From assembly GCA_002428455.1 (NCBI GenBank), contig DIWL01000029.1:24553-43902 (forward strand): a DNA stretch of 19,350 nucleotides, written 5' to 3'. This document shows positions 1 to 7,097 of the stretch, piece after piece. Made by a program: the position numbers and the translations under genes. The notes under the pieces are model-generated. The model saw only the letters and a program-made list of their open reading frames with translations, ran no database searches and was not told where the DNA came from. The stretch's first letter is position 1, and every line of letters starts with the position of its first letter. Source of the DNA: Anaerolineaceae bacterium UBA6107. GTDB lineage: Bacteria > Chloroflexota > Anaerolineae > Anaerolineales > Anaerolineaceae.

Positions 1-59
1 TCCTTCCAGGATGCTGCGCGACGATTCCTGAAAGTAATTAAGTTTACGAAGTGTAATAA

Positions 60-88
60 TCCCTTTTCTTTGCAAATCTGAAAAGGGA
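60..88. other. Perfect 9-bp hairpin upstream of the DUF5666-like gene
   Basis: TCCCTTTTC (60-68) pairs with GAAAAGGGA (80-88) across an 11-base loop. No strong T-run follows on either strand, so it is a weak candidate for a terminator of an upstream gene outside the window, or a leader structure. The rest of 1-168 holds no recognisable gene. Confidence 0.4.
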
Positions 89-105
89 CTGAGGATTTTC
101 CGTGG

Positions 106-135
106 TTACAATGAAAATTGTTCTTGTGCTATTGA
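106..135 (+). promoter_or_regulatory. Weak candidate promoter for the DUF5666-like gene
   Basis: TTACAA (106-111) and TATTGA (130-135) are separated by 18 bases, and the -10 is preceded by TGTGC, an extended -10 context. The inverted repeat ACAAT-4-ATTGT (108-121) overlaps the -35. Both hexamers are poor matches to sigma70 consensus, so this is tentative. Confidence 0.3.
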
Positions 136-168
136 ACGGGCAGAAGCAAATTTAGAAACGGAGGAAAC

Positions 169-792
169 ATGAAAAACAAAAAACTATTGGTACTATTGTC
201 CATGTTAGCTGTGTTATTCATGATCACATCACCAGTGTTGGCCGCATCTCACAATGTCGTCGCACAAGGTATGACAGAAAATTATAAAGGAACCATTACA
301 TTTATTGATGCTGCCAGCATTGAACTTAAGCAAAAGGGTGATGTATTGATTTCTATACCCCTGAGCTCAGAGACAGTGGTGAAGATCCCAACGAAGAGTG
401 AAGCGACACTTGCCGACTTGAAAGCAGGCATGAAAGTAACCGTCAAAGCACTTCGTGTGGATGATGTGCTCACTGCTAAAAAGATTATCCTGATACCTGG
501 CAAACCCACCAAGGTCTACAAAGTGGGCGTCGTCACCGACTACCAGCCCGGAATCTCCATAACCATCCAGGCAAAGAATGCGTCGTTGCATACCTTCCTG
601 GTGACGGCTGACACAAAGATCCTTCCTGCTGACCAGGCGGATAAACTGGTGGTAGATGCAGTGGTAACGATCATCTCACCACGTGATGTCACTTCGCTTG
701 ACCGGACCGCGAAGGCCATCGTGATCCATTTACCGGATCCTGAACCTGAACCGACCGAAGAACCTACCGCCGAACCAACCGATACACCTTGA
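169..792 (+). CDS. Secreted DUF5666-like protein with acidic Pro-rich tail
   Basis: The 207-residue product starts with a clear signal peptide: basic MKNKK, a hydrophobic core to about residue 20, and an SPVLA-A cleavage context near residues 25-26. The mature part holds two beta-rich segments, about 38-110 and 115-190. Their pattern (G-x-I-x-x-I-D, then T-V-V-K, then G-M-K-V-x-V) resembles DUF5666/OB-like domains, which are common in exported proteins and have no settled biochemical role. The last 20 residues are a P-E-P-T repeat, possibly a flexible linker or wall-proximal spacer; no sorting motif or membrane anchor follows. GGAGG lies 4 bases before the ATG. It is monocistronic, with a hairpin downstream. 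The signal peptide is secure; the family assignment is moderate. Confidence 0.75.
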   Translation: MKNKKLLVLLSMLAVLFMITSPVLAASHNVVAQGMTENYKGTITFIDAASIELKQKGDVLISIPLSSETVVKIPTKSEATLADLKAGMKVTVKALRVDDVLTAKKIILIPGKPTKVYKVGVVTDYQPGISITIQAKNASLHTFLVTADTKILPADQADKLVVDAVVTIISPRDVTSLDRTAKAIVIHLPDPEPEPTEEPTAEPTDTP

Positions 793-841
793 TAACCTTT
801 AGGGGCAAAGCTTTGCACTGAAATGGTAACGTTTCACAATC

Positions 842-870
842 AGATCCCCGGTGCTCGTCCGGGGATCTTT
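842..870 (+). terminator. Terminator-like hairpin after the DUF5666-like gene
   Basis: AGATCCCCGG (842-851) pairs perfectly with CCGGGGATCT (859-868) across a 7-base loop. It is followed only by TTTC and then AT-rich sequence, so the U-tract is short. Its position 50 bases after the stop codon supports a terminator role. Confidence 0.65.
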
Positions 871-908
871 CAAATAATTATTACAGATACCCTTCGCGTC
901 AACAGTAA

Positions 909-936
909 TTGGAACAAATGGGAATTGGGTTATAAT
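909..936 (+). promoter_or_regulatory. Sigma70-type promoter for the large membrane protein
   Basis: TTGGAA (909-914) and a perfect TATAAT (931-936) are separated by 16 bases. Transcription would start near 943, giving a leader of about 50 bases before the ATG at 995. Confidence 0.65.
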
Positions 937-994
937 CGGCAGCAATACGCAAGCCAAAAAAATCAAATTTCTGCCACATTTTATTTGCCTGCCC

Positions 995-2563
995 ATGAAA
1001 AAACTCTCACCGCTTAAACAGGACCTTCTCGTTTCCTTCATTGCTTCGGTCATCATCAGCCTGGCGATGGCTGCGTTCCAGCCGGCGCCTTTTTTCAGCG
1101 CGTGGTATGGTGCCAACCTGCTGCTGTGGCTCAGCTTTTTGCTGTTGCTGCGCACCTGGCGTTTTTTCCAGGGTGGGCGCATGCTCGCAATCCTCATGCT
1201 GGTCACGTTTTTTACCCGGATTTTCCTGGGCTTATTCATTTATATCTCGTTACCAGACATCGGTTTTGATAATGCGGCAGAGAACGCCGGGTATGTGTAT
1301 GCTGATGCCTACGTGCGAGACACACAAGCGCTAACCTTCGCGCGCGGTGAGGATTCCTTATCGACCATATTCTCTGCCGAACAGAGTGCCGACCAGTATG
1401 GCGGCTTGATGTATCTGACGGCTGTTATTTATCGCTTCTTCAGCCTCGATGAAGTCCGCCCGGTTTTTATTACCATCCTGGCAGCGCTGGTGATGACTGT
1501 TGGCTTGGCTTTCCTGTTCGACGCGGTCCGGCGGCGCTGGAATGAAAAGATCGCCTTGGCTGCTGCGTGGTTCTACGCGTTGTACCCTGAGGGCATCCTC
1601 CTGGGTAGTTCCCAAATGCGCGAACCCTTCCTGATCGGTCTGTTCTGCATCGCGTTTTGGGCTGTGGTCACCTGGCGTGAAAAGACCGCCCAAAAGATCC
1701 TCTATTTTATTATTCCCGTGCTCCTGTCATTGGTTATCTCCACTCCATTTGGCGCGATCCTGGCGGGATTACTGGCGGCTTTCTGGCTGGTGGAATGGCT
1801 GACCGAACAGCGATCCACCCGGATTCGGCGTATCGGACTGCTGGTTCTGGCTGCTATGGGTGTGGTGGGGCTGATCGGGGGCTGGTTATGGTTGAAACCC
1901 ACGCTCTATTATGACGCATTTCTCACGCAAACCAGTTCCGGTAATATCACAGTACTGCTGGACCGCATGGGTGAAAAATGGCGCATGCCTTTTATAACGA
2001 TCTATGGCGTTGTTCAACCTTTCCTGCCGGGCGCGTTGACCGATCCATCCCTGCCTTTCTGGCGCACCACAGCCATCATCAGGGCATTGGGCTGGTGGTT
2101 TGTCCTCCCCTTCATCCCTTTTGGTTTCTTCTCAATGTGGAAGACAAAACCAAAGGCAGAACGATGGGGTTTGGTGGTATTGATTCTCGCTTTGCTCGCC
2201 TGGGTCCTCATCGCCACGCTGCGGGCCGGCGGAGACCAATGGGATAATCCGCGCTACCGTGCCCTCCTGATCCCTTGGTTCGCGGTGCTGATTGGTTGGT
2301 GCTGGCATAGGTTGCGTGAAGGTCACATTGCCTGGTTCCTGCGCTGGGTGGGTGTTGTACTGGTGTTTTTTATCGTTTTTTTCCTTTGGTACATGTTCCG
2401 CTACCAGGTGATCAAGGAGTACATTGGTTTCTTCGACATGATCCGGGTCATTCTGGCCGGTTGGGCAATGATCATATTGGGTGGTCTCGCCTGGGATCTT
2501 GTGAAACGGCGGAGGGCGCGCCACACTTCTGATTCAGAGGGATCTGGACGGAAGGTTTCTTGA
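995..2563 (+). CDS. Polytopic membrane protein, GT-C glycosyltransferase-like
   Basis: The 522-residue protein has roughly 11-13 hydrophobic membrane segments from residue 10 to about 505, and a short basic C-terminal tail. A large loop after the third segment (about residues 85-130) contains several acidic residues (PDIGFDN, YADAYVRD). A second conserved-looking stretch, YPEGILLGSSQMREP, follows at about 195-210. This arrangement, an acidic first outer loop and then a proline-rich loop, is typical of the dolichyl-phosphate-mannose/ArnT-like GT-C superfamily, which moves sugars from lipid carriers to proteins, lipids or polymers at the outer membrane face. The exact donor and acceptor are unknown. 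No clear ribosome binding site precedes the ATG, although the promoter is strong. The start is kept because the N-terminus (MKKLSPLKQ, then a membrane helix) is sensible. It stands alone, and its stop overlaps the tRNA promoter. Confidence 0.7.
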   Translation: MKKLSPLKQDLLVSFIASVIISLAMAAFQPAPFFSAWYGANLLLWLSFLLLLRTWRFFQGGRMLAILMLVTFFTRIFLGLFIYISLPDIGFDNAAENAGYVYADAYVRDTQALTFARGEDSLSTIFSAEQSADQYGGLMYLTAVIYRFFSLDEVRPVFITILAALVMTVGLAFLFDAVRRRWNEKIALAAAWFYALYPEGILLGSSQMREPFLIGLFCIAFWAVVTWREKTAQKILYFIIPVLLSLVISTPFGAILAGLLAAFWLVEWLTEQRSTRIRRIGLLVLAAMGVVGLIGGWLWLKPTLYYDAFLTQTSSGNITVLLDRMGEKWRMPFITIYGVVQPFLPGALTDPSLPFWRTTAIIRALGWWFVLPFIPFGFFSMWKTKPKAERWGLVVLILALLAWVLIATLRAGGDQWDNPRYRALLIPWFAVLIGWCWHRLREGHIAWFLRWVGVVLVFFIVFFLWYMFRYQVIKEYIGFFDMIRVILAGWAMIILGGLAWDLVKRRRARHTSDSEGSGRKVS

Positions 2564-2588
2564 CAATCGACCCTGTGTCGGGTAGAAT
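2560..2588 (+). promoter_or_regulatory. Promoter of tRNA-Phe
   Basis: A consensus TTGACA (2560-2565) and TAGAAT (2583-2588) are separated by 17 bases. The predicted start is about 5 bases before the mature tRNA 5' end. The -35 overlaps the stop codon of the membrane-protein gene, showing very tight packing. Confidence 0.85.
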
Positions 2589-2599
2589 ATTGAACACTT

Positions 2600-2675
2600 G
2601 CCGAGATAGCTCAGTTGGTAGAGCACACGACTGAAAATTGTGGGGTCGCCAGTCCGATCCTGGCTCTCGGCACCA
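2600..2675 (+). tRNA. tRNA-Phe (GAA anticodon)
   Basis: A complete cloverleaf of 76 bases with encoded CCA. The acceptor GCCGAGA pairs with TCTCGGC; the D stem is GCTC/GAGC with loop AGTTGGTA; the anticodon stem CACGA/TTGTG has one G-T pair; the loop CTGAAAA gives anticodon GAA; the variable region has 5 bases; the T stem is GCCAG/CTGGC. The T loop reads TCCGATC, so position 55 is C where T (pseudouridine) is nearly invariant. The gene has its own promoter and terminator. Confidence 0.95.
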
Positions 2676-2676
2676 T

Positions 2677-2702
2677 ACACTCCCTCACGGGAGTGTTTTG
2701 TT
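2677..2702 (+). terminator. Rho-independent terminator of tRNA-Phe
   Basis: ACACTCCC (2677-2684) pairs perfectly with GGGAGTGT (2689-2696) over a 4-base TCAC loop, followed by TTTGTT. It begins one base after the encoded CCA. Confidence 0.9.
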
Positions 2703-2769
2703 AGTAGAATACCAGTCGCTCGTGCGTTATCATTGGTGGAATGGCGATAGTTAGAGCAAAGGATGATAA

Positions 2770-3645
2770 ATGAATATTGAGATTTTCCGGGTAGGGGCAG
2801 CTGCTGCAGAGGTACTTGGAACCAAAGCTGATGGCAGCGTTTTGGGGGTAACCTCGCGCGGAGCTTTCCTGCGTGTGGAGGATCGCATCATCTACCTCAC
2901 TTCAGCCAATTACCTTAGTCCATTCAATCTAACGCTTGCGGGTGGTGATCAACGCTTTGAAAGGCTTGCACCCGGTGATAAATTTACCATTGAAGACGGG
3001 CGCATCTGGTTTCCTGCGCGGCAGGTGACCGTCCACACCGCTACTGCGGAGGTGTGGCATCCTCCGTTGCCTGTCCCCTTCCGAGCTACCACCGCGGACC
3101 AGCGACAACGTTCAGAGCGCATCGCTGCCCGGCTTAATGAGATCGATCCTGGCAAGGGATTCCTGTTTCTTTCACGGCCGCTTGAAGAGTTTAAACTCGC
3201 AGATCATGTGCGCATCCACCAGGCAGCCTGTGAAATTGCGACCGCTTACCGGGCAAAGGATCTGGCGCGCTTCATGGCTGCGGCTGGTGTGCTGGTCGGC
3301 ACTGGCGGGGGATTGACTCCCTCAGGAGACGATTTTCTCACCGGTTTCCTGCTGTATCATTTCCGGCGTGTACTTTCAACCGGGCTGAACGATGATTTCC
3401 TGGAGGAGTGGTGTGATGAGGTAACACGTCTTGCTTTTCAGAAGACGACCACGATCTCTGCCAACCGGCTGATGTTCACAAAGCGCGGCTGGTCTGAGGA
3501 TATCTTTCTCACCCTGCTCGACCACTTTTTCGATCCAGCAGTGCCTTTCGATGATGATCTCATCCAACTCCTGACAGAGATCGGACATTCATCAGGCGTG
3601 GACACTTTCATGGGGATCGATTACGCGATCCGCTCGTTGGGATAA
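2770..3645 (+). CDS. DUF2877 domain protein (AllH-like)
   Basis: The 291-residue soluble protein carries the hallmark GTGGGLTPSGDDFLTGFL at residues 177-194, the signature of the DUF2877 family. E. coli AllH (YlbF) belongs here; it is encoded with AllF and AllG and has been linked to the oxamate carbamoyltransferase step of anaerobic allantoin use. The N-terminal half (about 1-105) looks beta-rich, and the C-terminal half is mainly helical around the Gly-rich motif. AAAGGA lies 6 bases before the ATG. No clear promoter was found between the tRNA terminator and the gene, so read-through from the tRNA promoter is possible. No AllF/FdrA- or AllG-like gene is present, so the carbamoyltransferase role cannot be assumed. 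The gene converges on the cyclase unit and shares its terminator. The family call is firm; the function is open. Confidence 0.85.
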   Translation: MNIEIFRVGAAAAEVLGTKADGSVLGVTSRGAFLRVEDRIIYLTSANYLSPFNLTLAGGDQRFERLAPGDKFTIEDGRIWFPARQVTVHTATAEVWHPPLPVPFRATTADQRQRSERIAARLNEIDPGKGFLFLSRPLEEFKLADHVRIHQAACEIATAYRAKDLARFMAAAGVLVGTGGGLTPSGDDFLTGFLLYHFRRVLSTGLNDDFLEEWCDEVTRLAFQKTTTISANRLMFTKRGWSEDIFLTLLDHFFDPAVPFDDDLIQLLTEIGHSSGVDTFMGIDYAIRSLG

Positions 3646-3646
3646 A

Positions 3647-3678
3647 AAAAACAGGAACCGAAATCGGCTCCTGTTTTT
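3647..3678. terminator. Bidirectional terminator between convergent genes
   Basis: AAAAACAGGA (3647-3656) pairs with TCCTGTTTTT (3669-3678), with an inner CCG/CGG stem after one mismatch. A-run and T-run flanks serve both strands: it ends the DUF2877 gene on plus and the GNAT-like gene on minus. Confidence 0.9.
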
Positions 3679-3693
3679 ATGCTATCTGGCGGG

Positions 3694-4419
3694 TTAGACC
3701 AGGATCTCTTCCGGAACGATCATTTCTTCGTTTGCCTGGCGAACGGAATCAGGAACATCGAAATCGAGATCGGCACCGGCCATCTGCTGGACATATTGCT
3801 TGACCAGCTGATCCCAGTACTTCTTGGTGACGTAGTAAACACGGGCGCCACCGAGTTCGTGCTGAACTTCCGGCCATGGGTAGGAGGGCTGAGCCATTCC
3901 GAGACCCCAGCGTGACCAGCCGTTGTAGGACTCATAGGTTGCCCACCATTCGGTGTTTCCGATCATTTCGAACGCGTAGTAAGCCTTGGCGTAATACATC
4001 ACCGCGCCGATGCGGCCACCGCGCAGCAGCGCCATGGTATGCAGGCTGATGTTTACTTTCTCGTTCATCACACGACCGTTGGCAAAGCCAGCCCATACAC
4101 CGTCGATCAATCCGACCAACTGATAGGGATCTTTGAGGCGATGGCGGTACCAGCCGAGAATTTCGGAATAAACGCGGGCGCCGACGATATCGTAGAAGTC
4201 ATGATCGACATCCATCAACCGCTTCACGTATTCCATCATCTTGGGGGCTTCTTCACGGCGTGCTTCACGGATGAAAAGCGTGCGGCCGTCTTTCAATTTG
4301 ACCTGGGCACCCGGCCATTTGGGCAGGTCCATGGCAGGCCCCTGTAGCAATGCCTCAACTTCACGGGCATCGATTTGCAGTATTTCTTGACTTGCTTTTT
4401 CGGGAAGTTCGAATTTCAC
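3694..4419 (-). CDS. GNAT-like protein of unknown substrate
   Basis: The 241-residue soluble protein is not confidently assigned. Residues about 46-65 (KDGRTLFIREARREEAPKMM) look like the first strand and helix of a GNAT acetyltransferase, followed by a helical stretch, a strand pair at about 98-115 and another strand at about 122-130. The canonical acetyl-CoA loop (Q/R-x-x-G-x-G/A) is not obvious; LLRGGRIGAVM at about 131-141 is the nearest match. The C-terminal half is rich in Trp and Tyr (WWATYESYNGWSRWG), suggesting an aromatic ligand pocket. The start is GTG, with AAGGAG 7 bases upstream. It lies 27 bases after the cyclase gene and is almost certainly co-transcribed, so it may act on or sense the same compound. 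It could instead be a catalytically inactive GNAT-fold binding protein. Confidence 0.6.
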   Translation of the reverse strand: MKFELPEKASQEILQIDAREVEALLQGPAMDLPKWPGAQVKLKDGRTLFIREARREEAPKMMEYVKRLMDVDHDFYDIVGARVYSEILGWYRHRLKDPYQLVGLIDGVWAGFANGRVMNEKVNISLHTMALLRGGRIGAVMYYAKAYYAFEMIGNTEWWATYESYNGWSRWGLGMAQPSYPWPEVQHELGGARVYYVTKKYWDQLVKQYVQQMAGADLDFDVPDSVRQANEEMIVPEEILV

Positions 4420-4446
4420 TTTAATTCTCCTTGTAATGAGAATGGA

Positions 4447-5328
4447 CTACGACAGGTTGGCCTTGCTGAGTTTATTGAGGCTCTCAACATGGGCAGGATT
4501 GTAAGCATCACCAAACTTGGTCTTTGGCATGGTGGCGGCCTTCTTCATCAGTTCTTCGTATTCAGCATCATCGACAAATGCGACTGCACGGCCGATGGAG
4601 GCTTCACCGTCAACAAAACGCCATGGGAAGAAGCCCACCTCAACTCGGCGGTTGAGCAGCAGGTCGATCATACCGCCAAAGCACTCAGCGTGAATGATCT
4701 CAGCGGGGAACATGTCGATGTGCATCATCTGGTATTTGTCATCAGTGAAGAACTCTTCAAGGGTCTTGCCGAATTTCTTCTTGAACACGTATTCGGCCTG
4801 TTTCGCCTGACGGGGCATCCAGGTACGGATGATGGTGTTCATCGGGTGGTCCGCAGAACCGCAGTCCACAGCGATCCAGCGCAGCTTCATCTTCTTGGCC
4901 CAATCAACGAATTCATGGTCGGGACCCGGGTGCTTGGTCATGTAGCGTACCTCGTCAGCAGTGGGTTGATCCCAGCCGAAGTGATGGTAACCGGTATGGA
5001 TGACGAGAATGTCGCCTTCTTTAACTTCCACACGGTCGGTGATCATCTTGCTGGTGTAAACATCATAGTCACCGCAGACATCGCTCAGATCAACGATGGC
5101 AGCATCATGCACCAGGTAATCCATGGGCAACTGCGCTATATCTCTACCGGGGGTGTAAAAGTGAATTTCGCCGTCGAGGTGGGTACCAACATGGTTGGAG
5201 TGGGTCAATAATTGGCCGTTAGCGCCATTGGGGGCTAAACGTTTGAAGTATTTCACCTGTAAAGGTTCATAGGTCGGCCAGGGTGGTGTGGCAATTCCGA
5301 TGGGGATGGTTAGATCGAGCAGTTTCAT
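4447..5328 (-). CDS. Cyclase family (kynurenine formamidase-like) metal hydrolase
   Basis: The 293-residue protein carries the family metal-binding motif H46-V-G-T-H50-L-D52, followed by H56, matching HxGTHxDxxxH of KynB-type formamidases, isatin hydrolase and related enzymes. D155-C-G-S-A-D-H161-P is a second conserved block. Family members use divalent metal to hydrolyse formamides, cyclic amides or esters in the cytoplasm. Here the usual Pro after the motif Asp is Gly (DGEIH), so substrate transfer from KynB is not justified. AGGAGA lies about 7 bases before the ATG. It is the first gene of a two-gene unit, behind its own extended -10 promoter and after a terminator for the decarboxylase operon. 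Being next to a Mo-hydroxylase, an amidohydrolase and a nucleoside-type importer, it plausibly opens or hydrolyses an N-heterocycle-derived amide. Confidence 0.85.
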   Translation of the reverse strand: MKLLDLTIPIGIATPPWPTYEPLQVKYFKRLAPNGANGQLLTHSNHVGTHLDGEIHFYTPGRDIAQLPMDYLVHDAAIVDLSDVCGDYDVYTSKMITDRVEVKEGDILVIHTGYHHFGWDQPTADEVRYMTKHPGPDHEFVDWAKKMKLRWIAVDCGSADHPMNTIIRTWMPRQAKQAEYVFKKKFGKTLEEFFTDDKYQMMHIDMFPAEIIHAECFGGMIDLLLNRRVEVGFFPWRFVDGEASIGRAVAFVDDAEYEELMKKAATMPKTKFGDAYNPAHVESLNKLSKANLS

Positions 5329-5379
5329 AGCTTTTCTCCTTTATTAAGATTTTGAATGTGGTTACTGCATCTTGCACAT

Positions 5380-5398
5380 ATTCTAACATGTCGTACAA
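5380..5398 (-). promoter_or_regulatory. Extended -10 promoter with abutting operator-like palindrome for the cyclase unit
   Basis: On the minus strand TGT-TAGAAT (5388-5380) forms an extended -10 with no convincing -35. Immediately upstream and touching it is TTGTACGACAT (5398-5388), a near-palindrome with GT-3-AC half-sites as in FadR-type GntR operators. A bound protein would cover the RNA polymerase site. No regulator gene is nearby. Confidence 0.4.
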
Positions 5399-5410
5399 CT
5401 TGCTTACTTT

Positions 5411-5446
5411 GAAAAATCATGGCGAATGCTGGTAATTCGCAATGAT
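5411..5446 (-). terminator. Rho-independent terminator of the decarboxylase operon
   Basis: On the minus strand a stem of ATCAT, one mismatch and GCGAAT (5446-5435) pairs with ATTCGC and ATGAT (5427-5416) across a 7-base loop, followed by TTTT and C. It lies about 48 bases after the beta-subunit stop. Confidence 0.75.
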
Positions 5447-5493
5447 CTTCTTACTTAGGGAGTTTCAAGTACCAGTAATGCATCATCTCAGGT

Positions 5494-6639
5494 TTAAGGA
5501 AGCAGGATCGGGAAGATCATCTGCATCAGGATGCCAGCTGCGAGCACCGAGGCCACCTGTCCGGCGGCGTTGGCACCCAGGGCGTGCATCAGGATAAAGT
5601 TCTGGTTGTCCACCTCGAGGGCAACTTTTTGGGCCAGGCGTCCGCTCATCGGGAACGCGCTGATCGCAGCAGCCCCAACGAGGGGATTGATCTTGCGTCC
5701 GGAAATGGCGCAAACCAGCCTACCGAAAAGTAGACCACCGATGGTGTTCAGTGCGAACGCGACCAGACCCAGGATCAAGACACGCAGTGTGCCCCAGTTG
5801 AGGAACGAGGCGGCTTGCATGGTGGATCCGATCGTGATTCCGAGGAAGATCGTAGCCGTATTGGTGATGGCGTTCTTCGAAGTCTCCACGAGTCCGGGAA
5901 CCACTTCTGATTCCTTGAGCAGATTGCCCAACATCAATGTCGCGATCAAAGGTGCAGCTTCCGGCAGGAAGATGCCAGCGATGACAGTGATCAGGATGGG
6001 GAAGATGATGACCGTGGCGCGAGAGACGGGGCGCGGGGTGTATTCCATGCGGATTCCGCGTTCCTTCTTGGTGGTGAACAGTCTCATCAATGGCGGCTGG
6101 ATGATGGGTACCAGGCTCATGTAGGAGTAAGCGGTAACCGCAATGGCAGCCGCGAGACCGGGAGTAACAAACAGATCTCCCAACTTGCCGTTGACGTAGA
6201 TGACTGTTGGACCATCGATGGCACCGATCATGCCGATGGCGGTGGATTCAGCCAGGTTGAAGCCCAGTAGAAGGGCGACGATCAGGGTAACAAAAATACC
6301 CAGGTGAGCGAATGCGCCCATGATGAACATGATGGGCTGGCTGAGGAGGGGGCGCAGGTCAAGCATTGCACCGACCCCCAGGAAGATTAGCAGGGGAAAC
6401 AGCTCATTGCTGATGCCTGCTTTGTAAAGAATACCAAATAAACCGTGTTCGCCAATCATATTGGCTGCAACTGGCAGGTTTCCCAGGATACAACCGAATC
6501 CGATCGGGATCAGGAGGGTAGGCTCATAGTCCTTGAAAATTCCAAGACCCATGAGGATCAATCCCACCACCACCATGATCAACTGCGGTAAGGTGATATC
6601 GAGTAGTCCTCCGAGTAGTCCTGTTAGATCGAAACCCAT
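5494..6639 (-). CDS. mmdB: Na+-translocating decarboxylase beta subunit (OadB/MmdB/GcdB family)
   Basis: The 381-residue, highly hydrophobic protein has about 10-11 membrane segments and is of usual length for the beta subunit. It carries the family motif GAIDGPTVIYV (139-149), whose D142 matches the essential Asp of the GADGPT motif in Klebsiella OadB. The C-terminal half has NTIGG, a FPMSGRxAQK segment and NFILMHALGANAAGQ, also typical. This subunit decarboxylates carboxybiotin and couples it to Na+ export across the cytoplasmic membrane. It is the last gene of the alpha-delta-gamma-beta operon, 17 bases after the biotin protein gene, with AAAGGA before the ATG. The family is secure. Which acyl-CoA the whole complex uses is set by the alpha subunit. 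Confidence 0.95.
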   Translation of the reverse strand: MGFDLTGLLGGLLDITLPQLIMVVVGLILMGLGIFKDYEPTLLIPIGFGCILGNLPVAANMIGEHGLFGILYKAGISNELFPLLIFLGVGAMLDLRPLLSQPIMFIMGAFAHLGIFVTLIVALLLGFNLAESTAIGMIGAIDGPTVIYVNGKLGDLFVTPGLAAAIAVTAYSYMSLVPIIQPPLMRLFTTKKERGIRMEYTPRPVSRATVIIFPILITVIAGIFLPEAAPLIATLMLGNLLKESEVVPGLVETSKNAITNTATIFLGITIGSTMQAASFLNWGTLRVLILGLVAFALNTIGGLLFGRLVCAISGRKINPLVGAAAISAFPMSGRLAQKVALEVDNQNFILMHALGANAAGQVASVLAAGILMQMIFPILLP

Positions 6640-6656
6640 GATAGTATCCTTTCCGC

Positions 6657-7097
6657 CTACTCGATATCCATGAGAGGAGCGCCATGAGCAACCTGAGCGC
6701 CAACATTCACATGGATCCGGGCGACTGTACCGTCTTGCGGAGCGCGGATAATATTCATGGCTTTCATAGCCTCGATCACACAGATCTCATCATTTGCTTT
6801 TACTTTGTCACCAGCATGAACTTTGATCGAGTTGACAACACCCGGCAACGGCGATTTGATCGTGCCAGGACCAGCCGCCACAGCCGCTGCAGCAGGAGCG
6901 GGAGCAGGGGCAGGCGCTGCTTTGCGAACTACAGGTGCGTGTGCAGTGCCGACAGCAGAAACGGTCTTGTTCAAATCCTCAGTTGCTACTGTGAATACTT
7001 CACCATTTACTTTTACCTGTACTTCATCCATACGGGGGTCATCAAGGATCTCAACATCGTAAGTTGTATCTTTGATCGTAATGCGGTATTGGCTCAT
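6657..7097 (-). CDS. mmdC: Biotin carrier (gamma) subunit of the decarboxylase
   Basis: The 146-residue protein has an N-terminal region resembling other decarboxylase gamma subunits (about 1-45), a flexible Ala-Pro linker (about 53-77), and a C-terminal biotinyl domain (79-146). The biotin site is EAMKAMN with K112 as the attachment lysine. The residue after Lys is Ala, encoded GCC, instead of the nearly invariant Met of EAMKM. It shuttles CO2 as carboxybiotin from the carboxyltransferase to the membrane beta subunit. Its ATG overlaps the stop of the delta gene by 4 bases (ATGA), indicating translational coupling. Confidence 0.95.
   Translation of the reverse strand: MSQYRITIKDTTYDVEILDDPRMDEVQVKVNGEVFTVATEDLNKTVSAVGTAHAPVVRKAAPAPAPAPAAAAVAAGPGTIKSPLPGVVNSIKVHAGDKVKANDEICVIEAMKAMNIIRAPQDGTVARIHVNVGAQVAHGAPLMDIE

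Noticed and set aside
805..816. Palindrome GCAAAGCTTTGC after the DUF5666-like gene as a separate regulatory site
   Set aside because: It is a single short palindrome with no loop and no promoter context, next to a better terminator.
2600..2675. tRNA-Phe as attachment site of an integrated island carrying the catabolic genes
   Set aside because: No repeat of the tRNA 3' end was seen elsewhere in the window and there is no integrase. The tRNA has its own terminator directly downstream.
4375..5211. Long plus-strand reading frame opposite the cyclase gene
   Set aside because: It is the antisense shadow of the cyclase, with no family resemblance, promoter or ribosome site.
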